Position numbers and translations under genes: made by a program. From Anaeromyxobacter sp. (GTDB lineage: Bacteria; Myxococcota; Myxococcia; Myxococcales; Anaeromyxobacteraceae), in NCBI GenBank assembly GCA_016718565.1, contig JADKCZ010000001.1:806001-870000 (forward strand): a stretch of 64,000 nucleotides of DNA, read 5' to 3'. Shown piece after piece: positions 8,371-17,526 of the stretch. Below the pieces are notes generated by a model that saw only the letters and a list, made by a program, of their open reading frames with translations, did not search any database and was not told where the DNA came from. Each line of letters opens with the position of its first letter. Position 1 is the first letter of the stretch.

Positions 8371-9893
8371 GGCTGGCCCAGGGCCCGGCGGGCCGCCTCG
8401 CCATCCGCCCGGAGGGCCTTGCGGGCCTCCTCCACGTCGTCGAAGTGGCGCTTCTCGCCGCCCACCAGCTGATAGTCCTCGTGCCCCTTGCCGGCCAGCA
8501 GCACCGCGTCGCCCGGGCGGGCGCAGGCCACCGCCAGCGCGATGGCGGCGCGGCGGTCCGGCTCCACCAGGTAGCCGTCGGCGCCGGCGCGGGCCTCCGC
8601 CACGGTGAGGCGGCGGCGGCCGGCCCGCTCCAGGCCCGGCACGATGGCGTCCACGATGGCCAGCGGATCCTCGGAGCGCGGGTTGTCGCTGGTGACCACG
8701 GTGAGCTCGGCGCCGCGGCCGGCCGCCTCGCCCATGAGCGGCCGCTTGCCGCGGTCGCGGTCGCCGCCGCAGCCGAAGGCCGCCACCAGCCGGCGCGGGC
8801 CCAGGCCGCGCAGCGCCTCCAGCACGCGGGCCAGGGCGTCGTCGGTGTGGGCGTAGTCCACGAAGACCGGGAAGCCCGGGCCGTCGATGCGTTCCAGCCG
8901 GCCCGGGGCGCCGGCCGAGGCGGCCAGGCCGCGGGCCACCGCCTCGGCGGGCAGCCCGAGGGCCAGGCCCAGGCCGGCGGCGCACAGCAGGTTCTCCACG
9001 TTGTGCGCCCCCACCAGCGGCGAGCGCAGCTCGAGGGTCCCGCGCGGCGTGTGCACCAGGGCGGTGGTGCCGGCCAGCGACTGCTCCAGCCGCTCGGCGT
9101 GCAGGGCGTCCCCGCCGCGGGTGCCGTAGCGCCACACCTGGCGCCCCGGGCCGAGCTGGTCGGCCAGCCGCGCGCCCCAGGGATCGCGGGCGTTCACCAC
9201 CGCGGTGCCGTCGGCCGCCAGGTGCTCCACGAAGAGGCGCCGCTTGGCGGCGAAGTACCCCTCCATGTCGCCGTGGTAGTCGAGGTGGTCGCGCGTCAGG
9301 TTGGTGAAGCCGGCCGCCTGGAAGCGCAGGCCGGCCACCCGCTCCTGCGCCAGGGCGTGGGAGGAGACCTCCATCACCACCAGGCGGGCCCCGGCGTCGC
9401 GCATCTCGGCCAGCAGGGCCTGGATGGTGGTGGACTCCGGCGTGGTGTGCGCGGCCGGCCGCGCCGCGCCGGGCCAGCGGTGGGTGATGGTGCCGATGAC
9501 GCCCGCCGGGATCCCGGCGGCGGCCACGCAGGCCTCCAGCAGGTAGCTCACCGTGGTCTTGCCGTTGGTGCCGGTGATGGCGGCCAGGGTCAGGTCGCGC
9601 CCCGGGTGGCCCTGGAGCGCCGCGGCGGCCAGCGCCATGGCCCGGCGCGACGACGGCACCAGGAGCAGGCGGGCCGGCGCGCAGGGCACCGGCCGCTCGG
9701 CCACCACCGCCACCGCGCCGCGGCGGGCCGCCTCGGCGGCGAAGTCGTGGCCATCCTGCGCGGCGCCGGGCAGCGCGAAGAAGAGGGTGCCGGGTCCGGC
9801 CTGGCGGGAGTCGCCCGTGACGGCGGCGATCTCGGGGTCGTCCCCGAGGTCGCCCCGCGCGCCCGTCCCCGCCGTCACCGTCGAGAGCCGCAT
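8367..9893 (-). CDS. murE: UDP-N-acetylmuramoyl-L-alanyl-D-glutamate--2,6-diaminopimelate ligase
   Basis: MurE adds the third peptide residue. The acceptor-recognition motif reads DNPRSEDP, and DNPR is the known mark of meso-diaminopimelate-specific enzymes, so the organism should have DAP-type peptidoglycan. The P-loop ITGTNGKTTVSYLL lies near residue 100, TTPESTT and LTRDHLDYHG follow, and the C-terminal domain ends with AGKGHEDYQ. With the ATG chosen here the protein is 508 residues and begins MRLSTV, like other MurE proteins. No clear Shine-Dalgarno sequence is present. The frame is open upstream to a GTG at 9992, which would add 33 residues without family resemblance. The 111-nt gap to ftsI is unusual for this operon. 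Confidence 0.94.
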   Translation of the reverse strand: MRLSTVTAGTGARGDLGDDPEIAAVTGDSRQAGPGTLFFALPGAAQDGHDFAAEAARRGAVAVVAERPVPCAPARLLLVPSSRRAMALAAAALQGHPGRDLTLAAITGTNGKTTVSYLLEACVAAAGIPAGVIGTITHRWPGAARPAAHTTPESTTIQALLAEMRDAGARLVVMEVSSHALAQERVAGLRFQAAGFTNLTRDHLDYHGDMEGYFAAKRRLFVEHLAADGTAVVNARDPWGARLADQLGPGRQVWRYGTRGGDALHAERLEQSLAGTTALVHTPRGTLELRSPLVGAHNVENLLCAAGLGLALGLPAEAVARGLAASAGAPGRLERIDGPGFPVFVDYAHTDDALARVLEALRGLGPRRLVAAFGCGGDRDRGKRPLMGEAAGRGAELTVVTSDNPRSEDPLAIVDAIVPGLERAGRRRLTVAEARAGADGYLVEPDRRAAIALAVACARPGDAVLLAGKGHEDYQLVGGEKRHFDDVEEARKALRADGEAARRALGQP

Positions 9894-10004
9894 CCGAGGG
9901 AGGATCTCATGCACGGGGCGATCCGGCCAGTTTCCGCCGTGCCCCCAAGAGGTTGCACTGGGAGTGGCCAGCGCGACACGGGCCCTGCCCACCCGCGCCC
10001 ACGC
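9894..10004 (-). other. 111-nt gap between ftsI and murE
   Basis: This is the only sizeable untranslated gap inside the mur/fts run, where neighbours otherwise overlap or lie within 25 nt. It is open in the murE frame, so it may be partly coding if murE starts upstream. I see no clear promoter hexamers or hairpin. A polypyrimidine run (ATCCTCCC on the coding strand) sits just before the murE ATG where a purine-rich ribosome site would be expected. Confidence 0.4.
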
Positions 10005-12110
10005 CTAGCCCGCGGGCGCCAGGGTGAGCCGGATCCGCGCCCCCCGCGCCACCACCCGGCCGGGCGGGGGCGACTGGCGGGTGACGCGGCCGGAGCCGGT
10101 CACCTCGGCGCCCAGATCGAGCGCCTCCAGGGTGCGGAGGGCGGCGCGCACCGGCAGGCCGGCCAGCGCCGGCACGGCCACGCCGCCGGTGGAGCCGGCG
10201 AGGCGGCGGGCGGCCACCTCCACGGCGGGGGGCTCGGCGGGCTCGGCCTCGTCGTCCTCGGCGGAGGCCGGGCGGGCGCGGGTCGAGGCCAGCGCGGCGG
10301 GCGGCGTCGGCCCCGGCGCCGCAGCGGGGGTGGCGGCGGCCCCGCCCGAGGCGGCCCGGGTGGCCGCGGCGGCGCCGGCGGCCACGTCGGACGGCTCGGG
10401 TGGCACGCCCAGCATCTTCAGGGCGTAGGAGGCGATGTCGCGGAAGGGCGGGGCGGCCACCTCGCCGCCGTAGATCTCCCCCTTGGGCTCGTCGATGAAG
10501 ACGCCGATCACCACCCGCGGATCCTGGGCGGGGGCGAAGCCCACGAAGGAGCTGTAGTGGCGGTCGGCCGAGTAGCCGCCGGTGACGGGGTCGGCCTTCT
10601 GCGCCGTGCCGGTCTTGCCGGCCACGCGCCAGCCGTCCGGCCGGGCGCGCTTGCCGGTGCCGTCGGGGTCCTCCACCACGCCGGCCAGCCAGCGGGCCAC
10701 GGTGGCGGCGGTCGCCGGCGAGACCACCTGGCGCACCACCTGCGGCCGCGGCTCCTCGATGACCGCGCCGTCGGCCGGGTCGATGGTGCGCAGCACCAGG
10801 CGGGGCTCCATGAGCCGCCCGCCGTTGGCGATGGCCCCCATGGCGCTCACCACCTGCAGGGCGGAGGCGGTCAGCCCCTGGCCGAAGCTCTGGGTGGCCA
10901 GCGCGATGTCGGACCTGGGGTAGGGGAGCAGCCCCTTGCGCTCCCCCGGCAGCGCCACGCCGGTGCGCTGGCCGAAGCCGAAGGCGGCCAGCACCTCCGA
11001 GAGGCCGCGCTTGCCCAGCCGGGCGCCGATGCGGGCGGCGCCCACGTTGGAGGAGGCGGCCAGCACCTTGGCCGGCCCGGCCCAGCCGATGGACTTGTGG
11101 TCGTGGATGACGTGGCCGCCCACCGTGTAGCCGGCGCCGCAGTCGATGGCGTCGCCCGGCCTGAGCACCCCGCGGTCGAGCGCGCCGGCGATGGTGAAGG
11201 CCTTGACGGTGGAGCCGGGCTCGAAGGCGTCGGAGACCGCCCGGTTGCGGGGCTCGTCGCCCTTCTTGAGGGCGTTGGGGTCGACCGGGGGCCAGCTGGC
11301 CATGGCCAGCACCTCGCCGGTGGCCGGGTCCAGGGCGATGGCCACGCCGGACAGGGCCCGCGAGCCCTTGACCGCCGCCCCCAGCGCCTGCTCGGCGGTG
11401 AGCTGCAGCCCCTGGTCGAGGGTCAGCTCCACCCGGGCCCCCTCGCGCGCCCGGTTGGACCCCACCACGTCCTGCAGCGCCACCCGCCCGCGCCCGTCGC
11501 GCAGCGACGGCACCTTGGCGGGCTCGCCGCGCAGCACCTCGTCGAGCTGCAGCTCGATGCCCTCCAGGCCGGTGCCGTCGTCGCCGGTGAGCCCGATGAC
11601 CTGGGACGCCAGCGTGGACTTGGGGTAGTAGCGGCGGGTCTCGCCGAGGAGCTGCACGCCGGGCAGGTCCAGCCGGCGCACCGCCGAGGCCTCGGCCGGC
11701 GAGATGCGCCGCTTCACCCAGACGAAGCGGGCCCCGCCGCGATCCACCTTGCGGGCCAGCGCCCTGGGATCGAGCCGCAGGGCCCGGGCCAGCTGGGCCA
11801 GGGCGCGGGCCGGGGAGGCCGCCCGGGCCTCCAGCTCGGAGGGATCCACGAAGACCGACTCGGCGTCGCCGCTCTGGGCCAGCAGCTGCCCGGCCCGATC
11901 GACGATGACGCCGCGCCGGGGCGTCATCACCACCTGGCGCACGTACTGGTCGCGGGCCTCGGCCGAGAGCTTGTCGCGCTGCACCACCTGGAGCGAGACG
12001 GCCCGCCAGGCCACCGCGCCGAAGCCGCCCAGGAAGAGCAGGCCCACCAGCCCGATGCGGATGGCGATCCAGCGCGTCGACTTGGGATCCGGCCCTGGGC
12101 GCACGCTCAC
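10005..12110 (-). CDS. ftsI: Class B penicillin-binding protein (division transpeptidase) with C-terminal PASTA domain
   Basis: This D,D-transpeptidase cross-links septal peptidoglycan and works with FtsW. The 701-residue protein has a single N-terminal membrane segment (about residues 13-42), the PBP dimerisation domain, and a transpeptidase domain. Catalytic motifs are STVK with nucleophile Ser300, SSN at about 353-355, and KTGT at about 499-502. A low-complexity Ala/Pro-rich linker (about residues 570-640) leads to one PASTA domain at the C-terminus (VPALAGLPVRAALRTLEALD…). A PASTA domain on a division PBP is SpoVD/PBP2x-like rather than E. coli-like and suggests binding to cell wall or to lipid II. 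The GTG start overlaps the ftsL stop (GTGA). Confidence 0.95.
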   Translation of the reverse strand: MSVRPGPDPKSTRWIAIRIGLVGLLFLGGFGAVAWRAVSLQVVQRDKLSAEARDQYVRQVVMTPRRGVIVDRAGQLLAQSGDAESVFVDPSELEARAASPARALAQLARALRLDPRALARKVDRGGARFVWVKRRISPAEASAVRRLDLPGVQLLGETRRYYPKSTLASQVIGLTGDDGTGLEGIELQLDEVLRGEPAKVPSLRDGRGRVALQDVVGSNRAREGARVELTLDQGLQLTAEQALGAAVKGSRALSGVAIALDPATGEVLAMASWPPVDPNALKKGDEPRNRAVSDAFEPGSTVKAFTIAGALDRGVLRPGDAIDCGAGYTVGGHVIHDHKSIGWAGPAKVLAASSNVGAARIGARLGKRGLSEVLAAFGFGQRTGVALPGERKGLLPYPRSDIALATQSFGQGLTASALQVVSAMGAIANGGRLMEPRLVLRTIDPADGAVIEEPRPQVVRQVVSPATAATVARWLAGVVEDPDGTGKRARPDGWRVAGKTGTAQKADPVTGGYSADRHYSSFVGFAPAQDPRVVIGVFIDEPKGEIYGGEVAAPPFRDIASYALKMLGVPPEPSDVAAGAAAATRAASGGAAATPAAAPGPTPPAALASTRARPASAEDDEAEPAEPPAVEVAARRLAGSTGGVAVPALAGLPVRAALRTLEALDLGAEVTGSGRVTRQSPPPGRVVARGARIRLTLAPAG

Positions 12111-12594
12111 CTCGCGGCGGCTGCCCGCGACGGCCCCCGGAGAGCGACCTGCTCTCCGGAGACCACCACGTCCCGCGGCGCGTCCGAAGACGCCTCGCGG
12201 GCTCCCGCCGCCGCCCGCCCAAGGAAAGGCTCCGCCGGCGTGGGCCGGTGACCAACCCCGTCCACGCCCGCCCTGCCCGCGCTGTCCCGCGGGCCTGCCG
12301 CCAACACCGCACCCGGCGCCGGCGGAGCCATGCCCAGCCTGGTCCTCGCCCAACCCTCCAGCGCCCGGGGAGACCGCAGGGTCTCGACCTCGAGGAGCAG
12401 CCGGCCGTGCAGGGAGGTGAGGTGATCGTGCCGCTTCTTCTCCTCGGCCAGCTGGTAGGAGGCCGCCAGGGCGCGCGTCCTGGTCCAGATGAAGAACACC
12501 GCCAGGCCGGCGCACAGCAGCACCGGCAGCGCGGTGCGCAGCACCGGGGCCAGCACGGCGGGGCCGCGGCGGCGGCCGCTGGAGGAGGCGCGCC

Positions 12595-12598
<4 letters not shown>
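12107..12598 (-). CDS. ftsL: Cell division protein FtsL
   Basis: FtsL is a bitopic membrane protein of the divisome that pairs with FtsB (DivIC) and activates FtsWI. The 163-residue product has a basic N-terminus, one membrane segment at about residues 15-38 (APVLRTALPVLLCAGLAVFF) and a short heptad-like coiled segment (YQLAEEKKRHDHLTSLHGRL). A Leu/Arg-containing segment with LRSPRALEGWARTRLGM follows, like other FtsL tails. The GTG start overlaps the rsmH stop by GTGA and the end overlaps ftsI by GTGA. Sequence identity within FtsL is always low; the call rests on topology, size and position between rsmH and ftsI. The last 70 residues are rich in Ala/Arg/Pro and longer than usual. Confidence 0.85.
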
Positions 12599-13523
<925 letters not shown>

Positions 13524-13527
<4 letters not shown>

Positions 13528-13826
13528 GCGGCCCGGATGGCTTCGTCCACGTCGGCGAACATCTCGACGTGGCCGCCGGCGCCGCCGGCGCAGACCAGGT
13601 CGCGCACGTAGCGGGTGGCCCCCGCGGCGCGCAGCCCGGGGATGGCCTTGAGCAGCGCCGCCCCGGCGTAGTGGAGGTGGGTGACGCGCTTCAGGTCGAT
13701 CACCACGGTGCGCCCCAGGTCCCGCATCTGCGCCGCCACCCGCGCGATGGAGCCCAGCTCCTCGCGCGACAGCTCGCCGATGCCGCGGATGACCGTCACC
13801 GTGTCCTCGTGCCTCGTCTCGTACAT
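13524..13826 (-). CDS. Small STAS-domain protein inside the dcw cluster
   Basis: The 100-residue product looks like a single STAS domain (anti-anti-sigma factor fold): TVTVIRGIGELSREELGSIA, TVVIDLKRVTHLHYAGAALLK near residues 55-75, and a final helix. STAS proteins usually bind partner kinases or sense nucleotides. The classical phosphorylatable DxSG/S motif at the start of helix 2 is replaced by THLHYAGAALL, so it is probably not a canonical SpoIIAA-type switch. The ATG has a good ribosome site (GGGGAGGA about 7 nt upstream). It ends in a GTGA overlap with rsmH, so it is part of the dcw operon. The frame continues upstream through a hexanucleotide tract as Gly-Val/Glu-Val, but that tract has no start codon. 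A role in coupling division or wall synthesis to a signal is only inference. Confidence 0.8.
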
Positions 13827-13839
13827 GCGCCCGTCCTCC

Positions 13840-13959
13840 CCGACCCCGACCTCGACCCCGACCCCGACCCCGACCCCGACCTCGACCTCGACCTCGACCT
13901 CGACCTCGACCTCGACCCCGACCTCGACCCCGACCCCGACCTCGACCCCGACCCCGACC
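13840..13959. repeat. Perfect hexanucleotide tandem repeat, 20 units of YCGACC
   Basis: Twenty uninterrupted 6-bp units are visible, 11 of CCGACC and 9 of TCGACC, for 120 bp in total. On the transcribed strand the units read GGTCGG or GGTCGA. They fill nearly all of the 146 nt between the mraZ stop and the STAS ribosome site. Because the unit is a multiple of three and lies between genes, copy-number change would alter leader length, not frame. A short related run lies at 55109-55146. Confidence 0.97.
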
Positions 13960-13972
13960 CCTTCACCTCGCG

Positions 13973-14413
13973 TCAACTCCGGCCGGCCAGCGGATCCCAG
14001 CGCTGCTCGGCCGGGAGCTCCCGCTCCACCTCGGCCTCGAAGGTGGCCTTGTCGAAGAGCAGGATGTGATTGACCATGCCGGCCCAGACCACGTCCTTGG
14101 TCAGCCCGGCGTAGCTGCGCAGATCGGGCGGCACCAGCACCCGCCCGCTGCCGTCGAACTCGAGCACATGGGCGGTGGCCACCAGCTTGAGCACGTTCGA
14201 GGTGGCCACGCCGTCGAACGGCGAGACCCCGGACACCCGGGCCAGCACCTGCGCCCAGAGGGTCGGGGTGAGGCACATGATCGAGCGGGAGTTCTGGTTC
14301 CGCACCAGCGTGAGCCGGGGCTCGCCCTCGGCGGCCAGCGCCTCGCGCAGCTTGGCCGGCAGGGCGGTGCGCCCCTTGGCATCGATGGTGTGGTTGAATG
14401 ACCCGAAGTACAC
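13973..14413 (-). CDS. mraZ: Transcriptional regulator MraZ
   Basis: MraZ is the DNA-binding regulator encoded at the head of dcw clusters; it has two SpoVT-AbrB-like MraZ domains. Visible marks are FNHTIDAKGRTALPAKLR at the N-terminus and a second copy near residues 78-100 (LEFDGSGRVLVPPDLRSYAGL). With the GTG used here the protein has 146 residues, the usual length, begins like other family members just before the FNHT-DAKGR motif, and has AGGA 5-6 nt upstream. A second GTG at 14443 would add ten residues, but it lies inside the third repeat of the presumed MraZ operator, so I prefer the shorter form. It likely represses or tunes its own operon through that operator. Confidence 0.92.
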   Translation of the reverse strand: MYFGSFNHTIDAKGRTALPAKLREALAAEGEPRLTLVRNQNSRSIMCLTPTLWAQVLARVSGVSPFDGVATSNVLKLVATAHVLEFDGSGRVLVPPDLRSYAGLTKDVVWAGMVNHILLFDKATFEAEVERELPAEQRWDPLAGRS

Positions 14414-14439
14414 GGTTCCTGCGATCCTGCTCTGGCGAT

Positions 14440-14463
14440 CCACCTTCTGCCACTTTTCGCCAC
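14440..14463 (-). promoter_or_regulatory. Probable MraZ operator: three GTGG repeats on a 10-bp pitch
   Basis: On the minus strand GTGG occurs at 14463-14460, 14453-14450 and 14443-14440, exactly one helical turn apart, the three units reading GTGGCGAAAA, GTGGCAGAAG and GTGGATCGCC. MraZ proteins are known to bind three or more short G-rich direct repeats (TGGGN or AAAGTGG type) with about 10-bp spacing just upstream of mraZ. The repeats begin right after the likely transcription start, so MraZ binding would block its own promoter. Confidence 0.75.
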
Positions 14464-14473
14464 AAGCAGGGCG

Positions 14474-14503
14474 GATCTAGGTGGATCCGACGGGGGATGT
14501 CAA
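14474..14503 (-). promoter_or_regulatory. Probable sigma-70 promoter of the dcw operon
   Basis: A perfect -35 box TTGACA lies at 14503-14498 on the minus strand. A -10-like TAGATC follows at 14479-14474 after an 18-bp spacer. The -10 match is only moderate (TA-A--). The next feature downstream is the GTGG operator and then mraZ, giving a leader of about 50 nt. Confidence 0.6.
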
Positions 14504-14564
14504 CGCGTCCCCCAGCACGCCCTGAGGTAGGCCTGTGGATCCGTTCAGGATCGGACCACCGGTA

Positions 14565-14588
14565 GCGTGTGGGACAACGCCCACACGC
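14565..14588. other. Perfect 9-bp inverted repeat between mraZ promoter and the GST gene
   Basis: GCGTGTGGG pairs with CCCACACGC around the 6-nt loop ACAACG. No T-run follows on either strand. It lies about 60 bp upstream of the dcw -35 box and about 165 bp past the stop of the minus-strand GST gene. It may be a weak terminator for that gene or a protein-binding site. The remainder of 14504-14752 shows no gene or other clear signal. Confidence 0.5.
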
Positions 14589-14752
14589 AAGGCGGCCCGC
14601 TCCGAAGGGGGCGGCTCGGGGAGGGCTGAGGGAGGCCGGTCAGGTGGAAGGGCGCGGCCGGGACCGCGCCGCAGCCGCGGGGCCGCGCCCTGCAGCGCGA
14701 GCTGACGCCGGCGAGGTGACGCTGGGCCGGGGCTGGCGGGCCAGCGGCCCGG

Positions 14753-15427
14753 TCAGGGCGCGGGCGGATCGTCCGGGTACAGGACGTCGAGGTCGTGGTC
14801 CAGGATCCGCTCGTCGCCCTGCGCCGCCGCCTCCCAGGCCTTCATCCCGGGCAGCGCCAGCAGCGCCGCCAGGTACTCGCCGGCCGCGCCGCCCGGCGCC
14901 ACGCCGTAGGTGCGCAGGCGGAAGGCCACCGGGGCGAAGAAGGCGTCGGCGATGGAGAAGCGGCCGAAGAGCAGCGGCCCCCCGGCGCCGAAGCGGCTCC
15001 GGCAGCCGGCCCAGAGCTGCTCGAGCCGCGCCAGCTCGGCCAGCACCGCCGGGCTGCGGCGGCGCTGCGGCCGGCGGGACCGCACGTCCATCGACAGCTG
15101 GCTGCGCAGGGCGCCGAACCCGGAGTGCATCTCGGCGCAGGCGGAGCGGGCCACGGCGCGGGCGGCGGCCTCGGCGGGCCACAGGCCGGGGTGGCGCTCG
15201 GCCAGGTACTCGCAGATGGCCAGCGAGTCCCACACCAGCAGCCCGTCGTGGTCCAGGCAGGGCACCCGGCCGGCCGGCAGCGCCGCGAAGCGCTGCGCCT
15301 TGCCGGCGTCGACCTGCAGCGAGACCAGCCGCTCGGTGAAGGGGAGGTGGGCCTCCGTGAGGGCCAGCCAGGGCCTGAGCGACCAGGACGAGTAGTTCTT
15401 GTTCCCGATGAAGAGCGTGTAGGCCAT
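14753..15427 (-). CDS. Glutathione S-transferase family protein
   Basis: The 224-residue protein has an N-terminal thioredoxin-fold domain (YTLFIGNKNYSSWSLRPWLAL, then GRVPCLDHDGLLVWDSLAICEYLAERHP) that holds the GSH-binding region with the VPxL and D-S residues. A helical C-terminal domain ends with the FSIADAFFAPVAFRL motif that is the conserved N-capping box of GSTs. The NKNYSSWSLRPWL start is typical of a bacterial GST subgroup that resembles maleylacetoacetate isomerases and YfcF. The real substrate cannot be told. It is monocistronic, divergent from the PilZ gene at 15527. Confidence 0.88.
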   Translation of the reverse strand: MAYTLFIGNKNYSSWSLRPWLALTEAHLPFTERLVSLQVDAGKAQRFAALPAGRVPCLDHDGLLVWDSLAICEYLAERHPGLWPAEAAARAVARSACAEMHSGFGALRSQLSMDVRSRRPQRRRSPAVLAELARLEQLWAGCRSRFGAGGPLLFGRFSIADAFFAPVAFRLRTYGVAPGGAAGEYLAALLALPGMKAWEAAAQGDERILDHDLDVLYPDDPPAP

Positions 15428-15526
15428 GTGCCGTGATCATGGCGCAGGCTGGCGGCGCGCGCTCCATCCCGTGCGGGGCCGTTCGTGCGTATGCTCGCAG
15501 CCCGCGGGGGCGCAAGGAGGCAGACG

Positions 15527-16012
15527 GTGGATCTCGCCCAGTGGCTGAATGGCTTCAAGGTGCTGCACGAGAAGGCCCGCCGCGGCGCGCTGGAGGCCGG
15601 CGAGCGCGAGGTCTATCTCGACGGCCGCGACGAGCTGGCGCGCGCCCTGATGGCGGCGCAGCGGCTCACGGTGCAGGCCGGGCAGACGCCGCGCCAGGCG
15701 CTGCGGGTGGCGCGGGCCCTCCAGGTGGACCTGGAGAGCCCGGTCCGCAAGGACCGGCTCACCACCTTCGACCTCTCCGGGGGCGGCTTCTCGGCCCTGG
15801 TGGCCCGCGCCCCCATGGCCGACGAGGCGCTCACCGCCACCCTGCGCCTGCCGGGCGTGGAGCCGGTGGTCGGCCCGGTGACGGTGGCCGGGCTGAAGCC
15901 GCAGCCCGGCAACGTGCGCGTCTCCTTCACCTTCGGCCGCCTCGACGAGGCGTCGCGCGAGCGGCTGGAGCTGGCCATCTTCGACACGGTGCTGGCGCAG
16001 CTGGGACGGTAG
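15527..16012 (+). CDS. PilZ-domain protein
   Basis: The 161-residue protein has an N-terminal helical part (about residues 1-65) and a C-terminal PilZ-like beta barrel (about residues 65-155) containing PVRKDRLTTFDLSGGGFSALVARAP. In this stretch the D-L-S-G-G-G motif matches the PilZ (D/N)xSxxG signature and nearby arginines could contact cyclic di-GMP. The RxxxR element is not clear, so c-di-GMP binding is uncertain. The GTG start has AAGGAGG 6 nt upstream, which decides it over the ATG at 15491. Confidence 0.75.
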   Translation: MDLAQWLNGFKVLHEKARRGALEAGEREVYLDGRDELARALMAAQRLTVQAGQTPRQALRVARALQVDLESPVRKDRLTTFDLSGGGFSALVARAPMADEALTATLRLPGVEPVVGPVTVAGLKPQPGNVRVSFTFGRLDEASRERLELAIFDTVLAQLGR

Positions 16013-16079
16013 CGCGGCGCGGCGGGCGACGGCGCACCCTGGCCCCGGACCGGCCCGGACCTGTCGTACACTCCGCGGC

Positions 16080-16652
16080 ATGCCTTCCACCTCCACGCCC
16101 TCCGCCCCGGGCCGGCTGGCCGCCGCCGCGCTGGCCGCCCTGCTCCTCTCCGCCGCTCCCACCCGCGCGCCCGCCGCCGAGGGCGCGCCACCCCCGGCCC
16201 GCGTCGAGACCGACGACGAGGCCCTGAAGGACATCACCCGCGCCGTCAAGGCGCGCGACGTGGAGGCGCTGCTGTCGCGCGTCTCCGGCGACGGGGTGGA
16301 CCGGGGCGAGTCGATGATCAGCGCCGGCTGGGTGGAGCGGTTCCTCTCCGAGGAGGGGAGCCCGGTGCAGGCCTGGGTCTTCGGGGCCCGGGTGAAGGTG
16401 AAGGCCAAGGACCGGCCGACGCCCGCCGTGCCGGGGAAGGAGCAGGCCAGGACCGCGGCGGCCCCGAAGCCACCGGCCCCCATCCCCGCCTTCACCATGG
16501 CCGCCTGCCTGGCCGGCGAGGTGACGCTGGTCAGGCAGACCGCCGAGGACGCCCAGGTGCGCTGCAGCCGCGGCGCCGACTCGGCCAGCTTCGGCCTGAA
16601 GCGGATCGAGGGGCGCTGGGTCATCGTGCGCGACTTCTTCTGGCCGTATTAG
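16080..16652 (+). CDS. Hypothetical secreted protein
   Basis: I do not recognise a family. The 190-residue protein has a signal peptide (hydrophobic run LAAAALAALLLSAAPTRAPAA, cleavage likely near residue 33), then a helical region and an Ala/Pro/Lys-rich linker (residues about 105-138). It ends in a beta-rich tail with two cysteines (about residues 141 and 161) and closes with GRWVIVRDFFWPY. The tail resembles SH3-like or nuclear transport factor-like folds only in general character. It stands alone and converges with the ABC importer operon. Confidence 0.6.
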   Translation: MPSTSTPSAPGRLAAAALAALLLSAAPTRAPAAEGAPPPARVETDDEALKDITRAVKARDVEALLSRVSGDGVDRGESMISAGWVERFLSEEGSPVQAWVFGARVKVKAKDRPTPAVPGKEQARTAAAPKPPAPIPAFTMAACLAGEVTLVRQTAEDAQVRCSRGADSASFGLKRIEGRWVIVRDFFWPY

Positions 16653-16660
16653 GGCGCGGC

Positions 16661-16695
16661 GCCCCGGCCTGATCCCCGGCGGGCCTGGCCGGGGC
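16661..16695. terminator. GC-rich stem between convergent genes
   Basis: GCCCCGGCC at 16661-16669 pairs perfectly with GGCCGGGGC at 16687-16695 over a 17-nt loop. It lies between the plus-strand stop at 16652 and the minus-strand stop at 16723, and could terminate both. No T-run is present. Confidence 0.4.
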
Positions 16696-16722
16696 TGGCC
16701 CCGGGCGAGATCGCGGCGCCGC

Positions 16723-17522
<800 letters not shown>

Positions 17523-17526
<4 letters not shown>

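Noticed and set aside
5938..8472. Very long plus-strand open frame opposite mraY and murF
   Set aside because: The translation is a His/Gln/Gly/Ala-rich low-complexity product typical of antisense frames in GC-rich DNA, while the minus strand encodes clear MraY and MurF.
8445..12251. 1268-codon plus-strand open frame opposite murE and ftsI
   Set aside because: Same composition artefact; no domain is visible and it lies wholly across well-supported minus-strand genes.
13840..13959. CRISPR array
   Set aside because: Units are 6 bp with no spacers; this is a microsatellite.
14413..14443. mraZ start at the GTG at 14443
   Set aside because: It would add ten residues not seen in the family and lies in the third operator repeat; the GTG at 14413 has AGGA upstream and gives the usual length.
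13827..14465. Possible long STAS protein with a Gly-Val/Glu-Val repeat N-terminus
   Set aside because: The frame is open, but the repeat contains only GTC and no start codon, and further upstream it is mraZ read in the wrong frame. The ATG with a strong ribosome site next to STAS is better.
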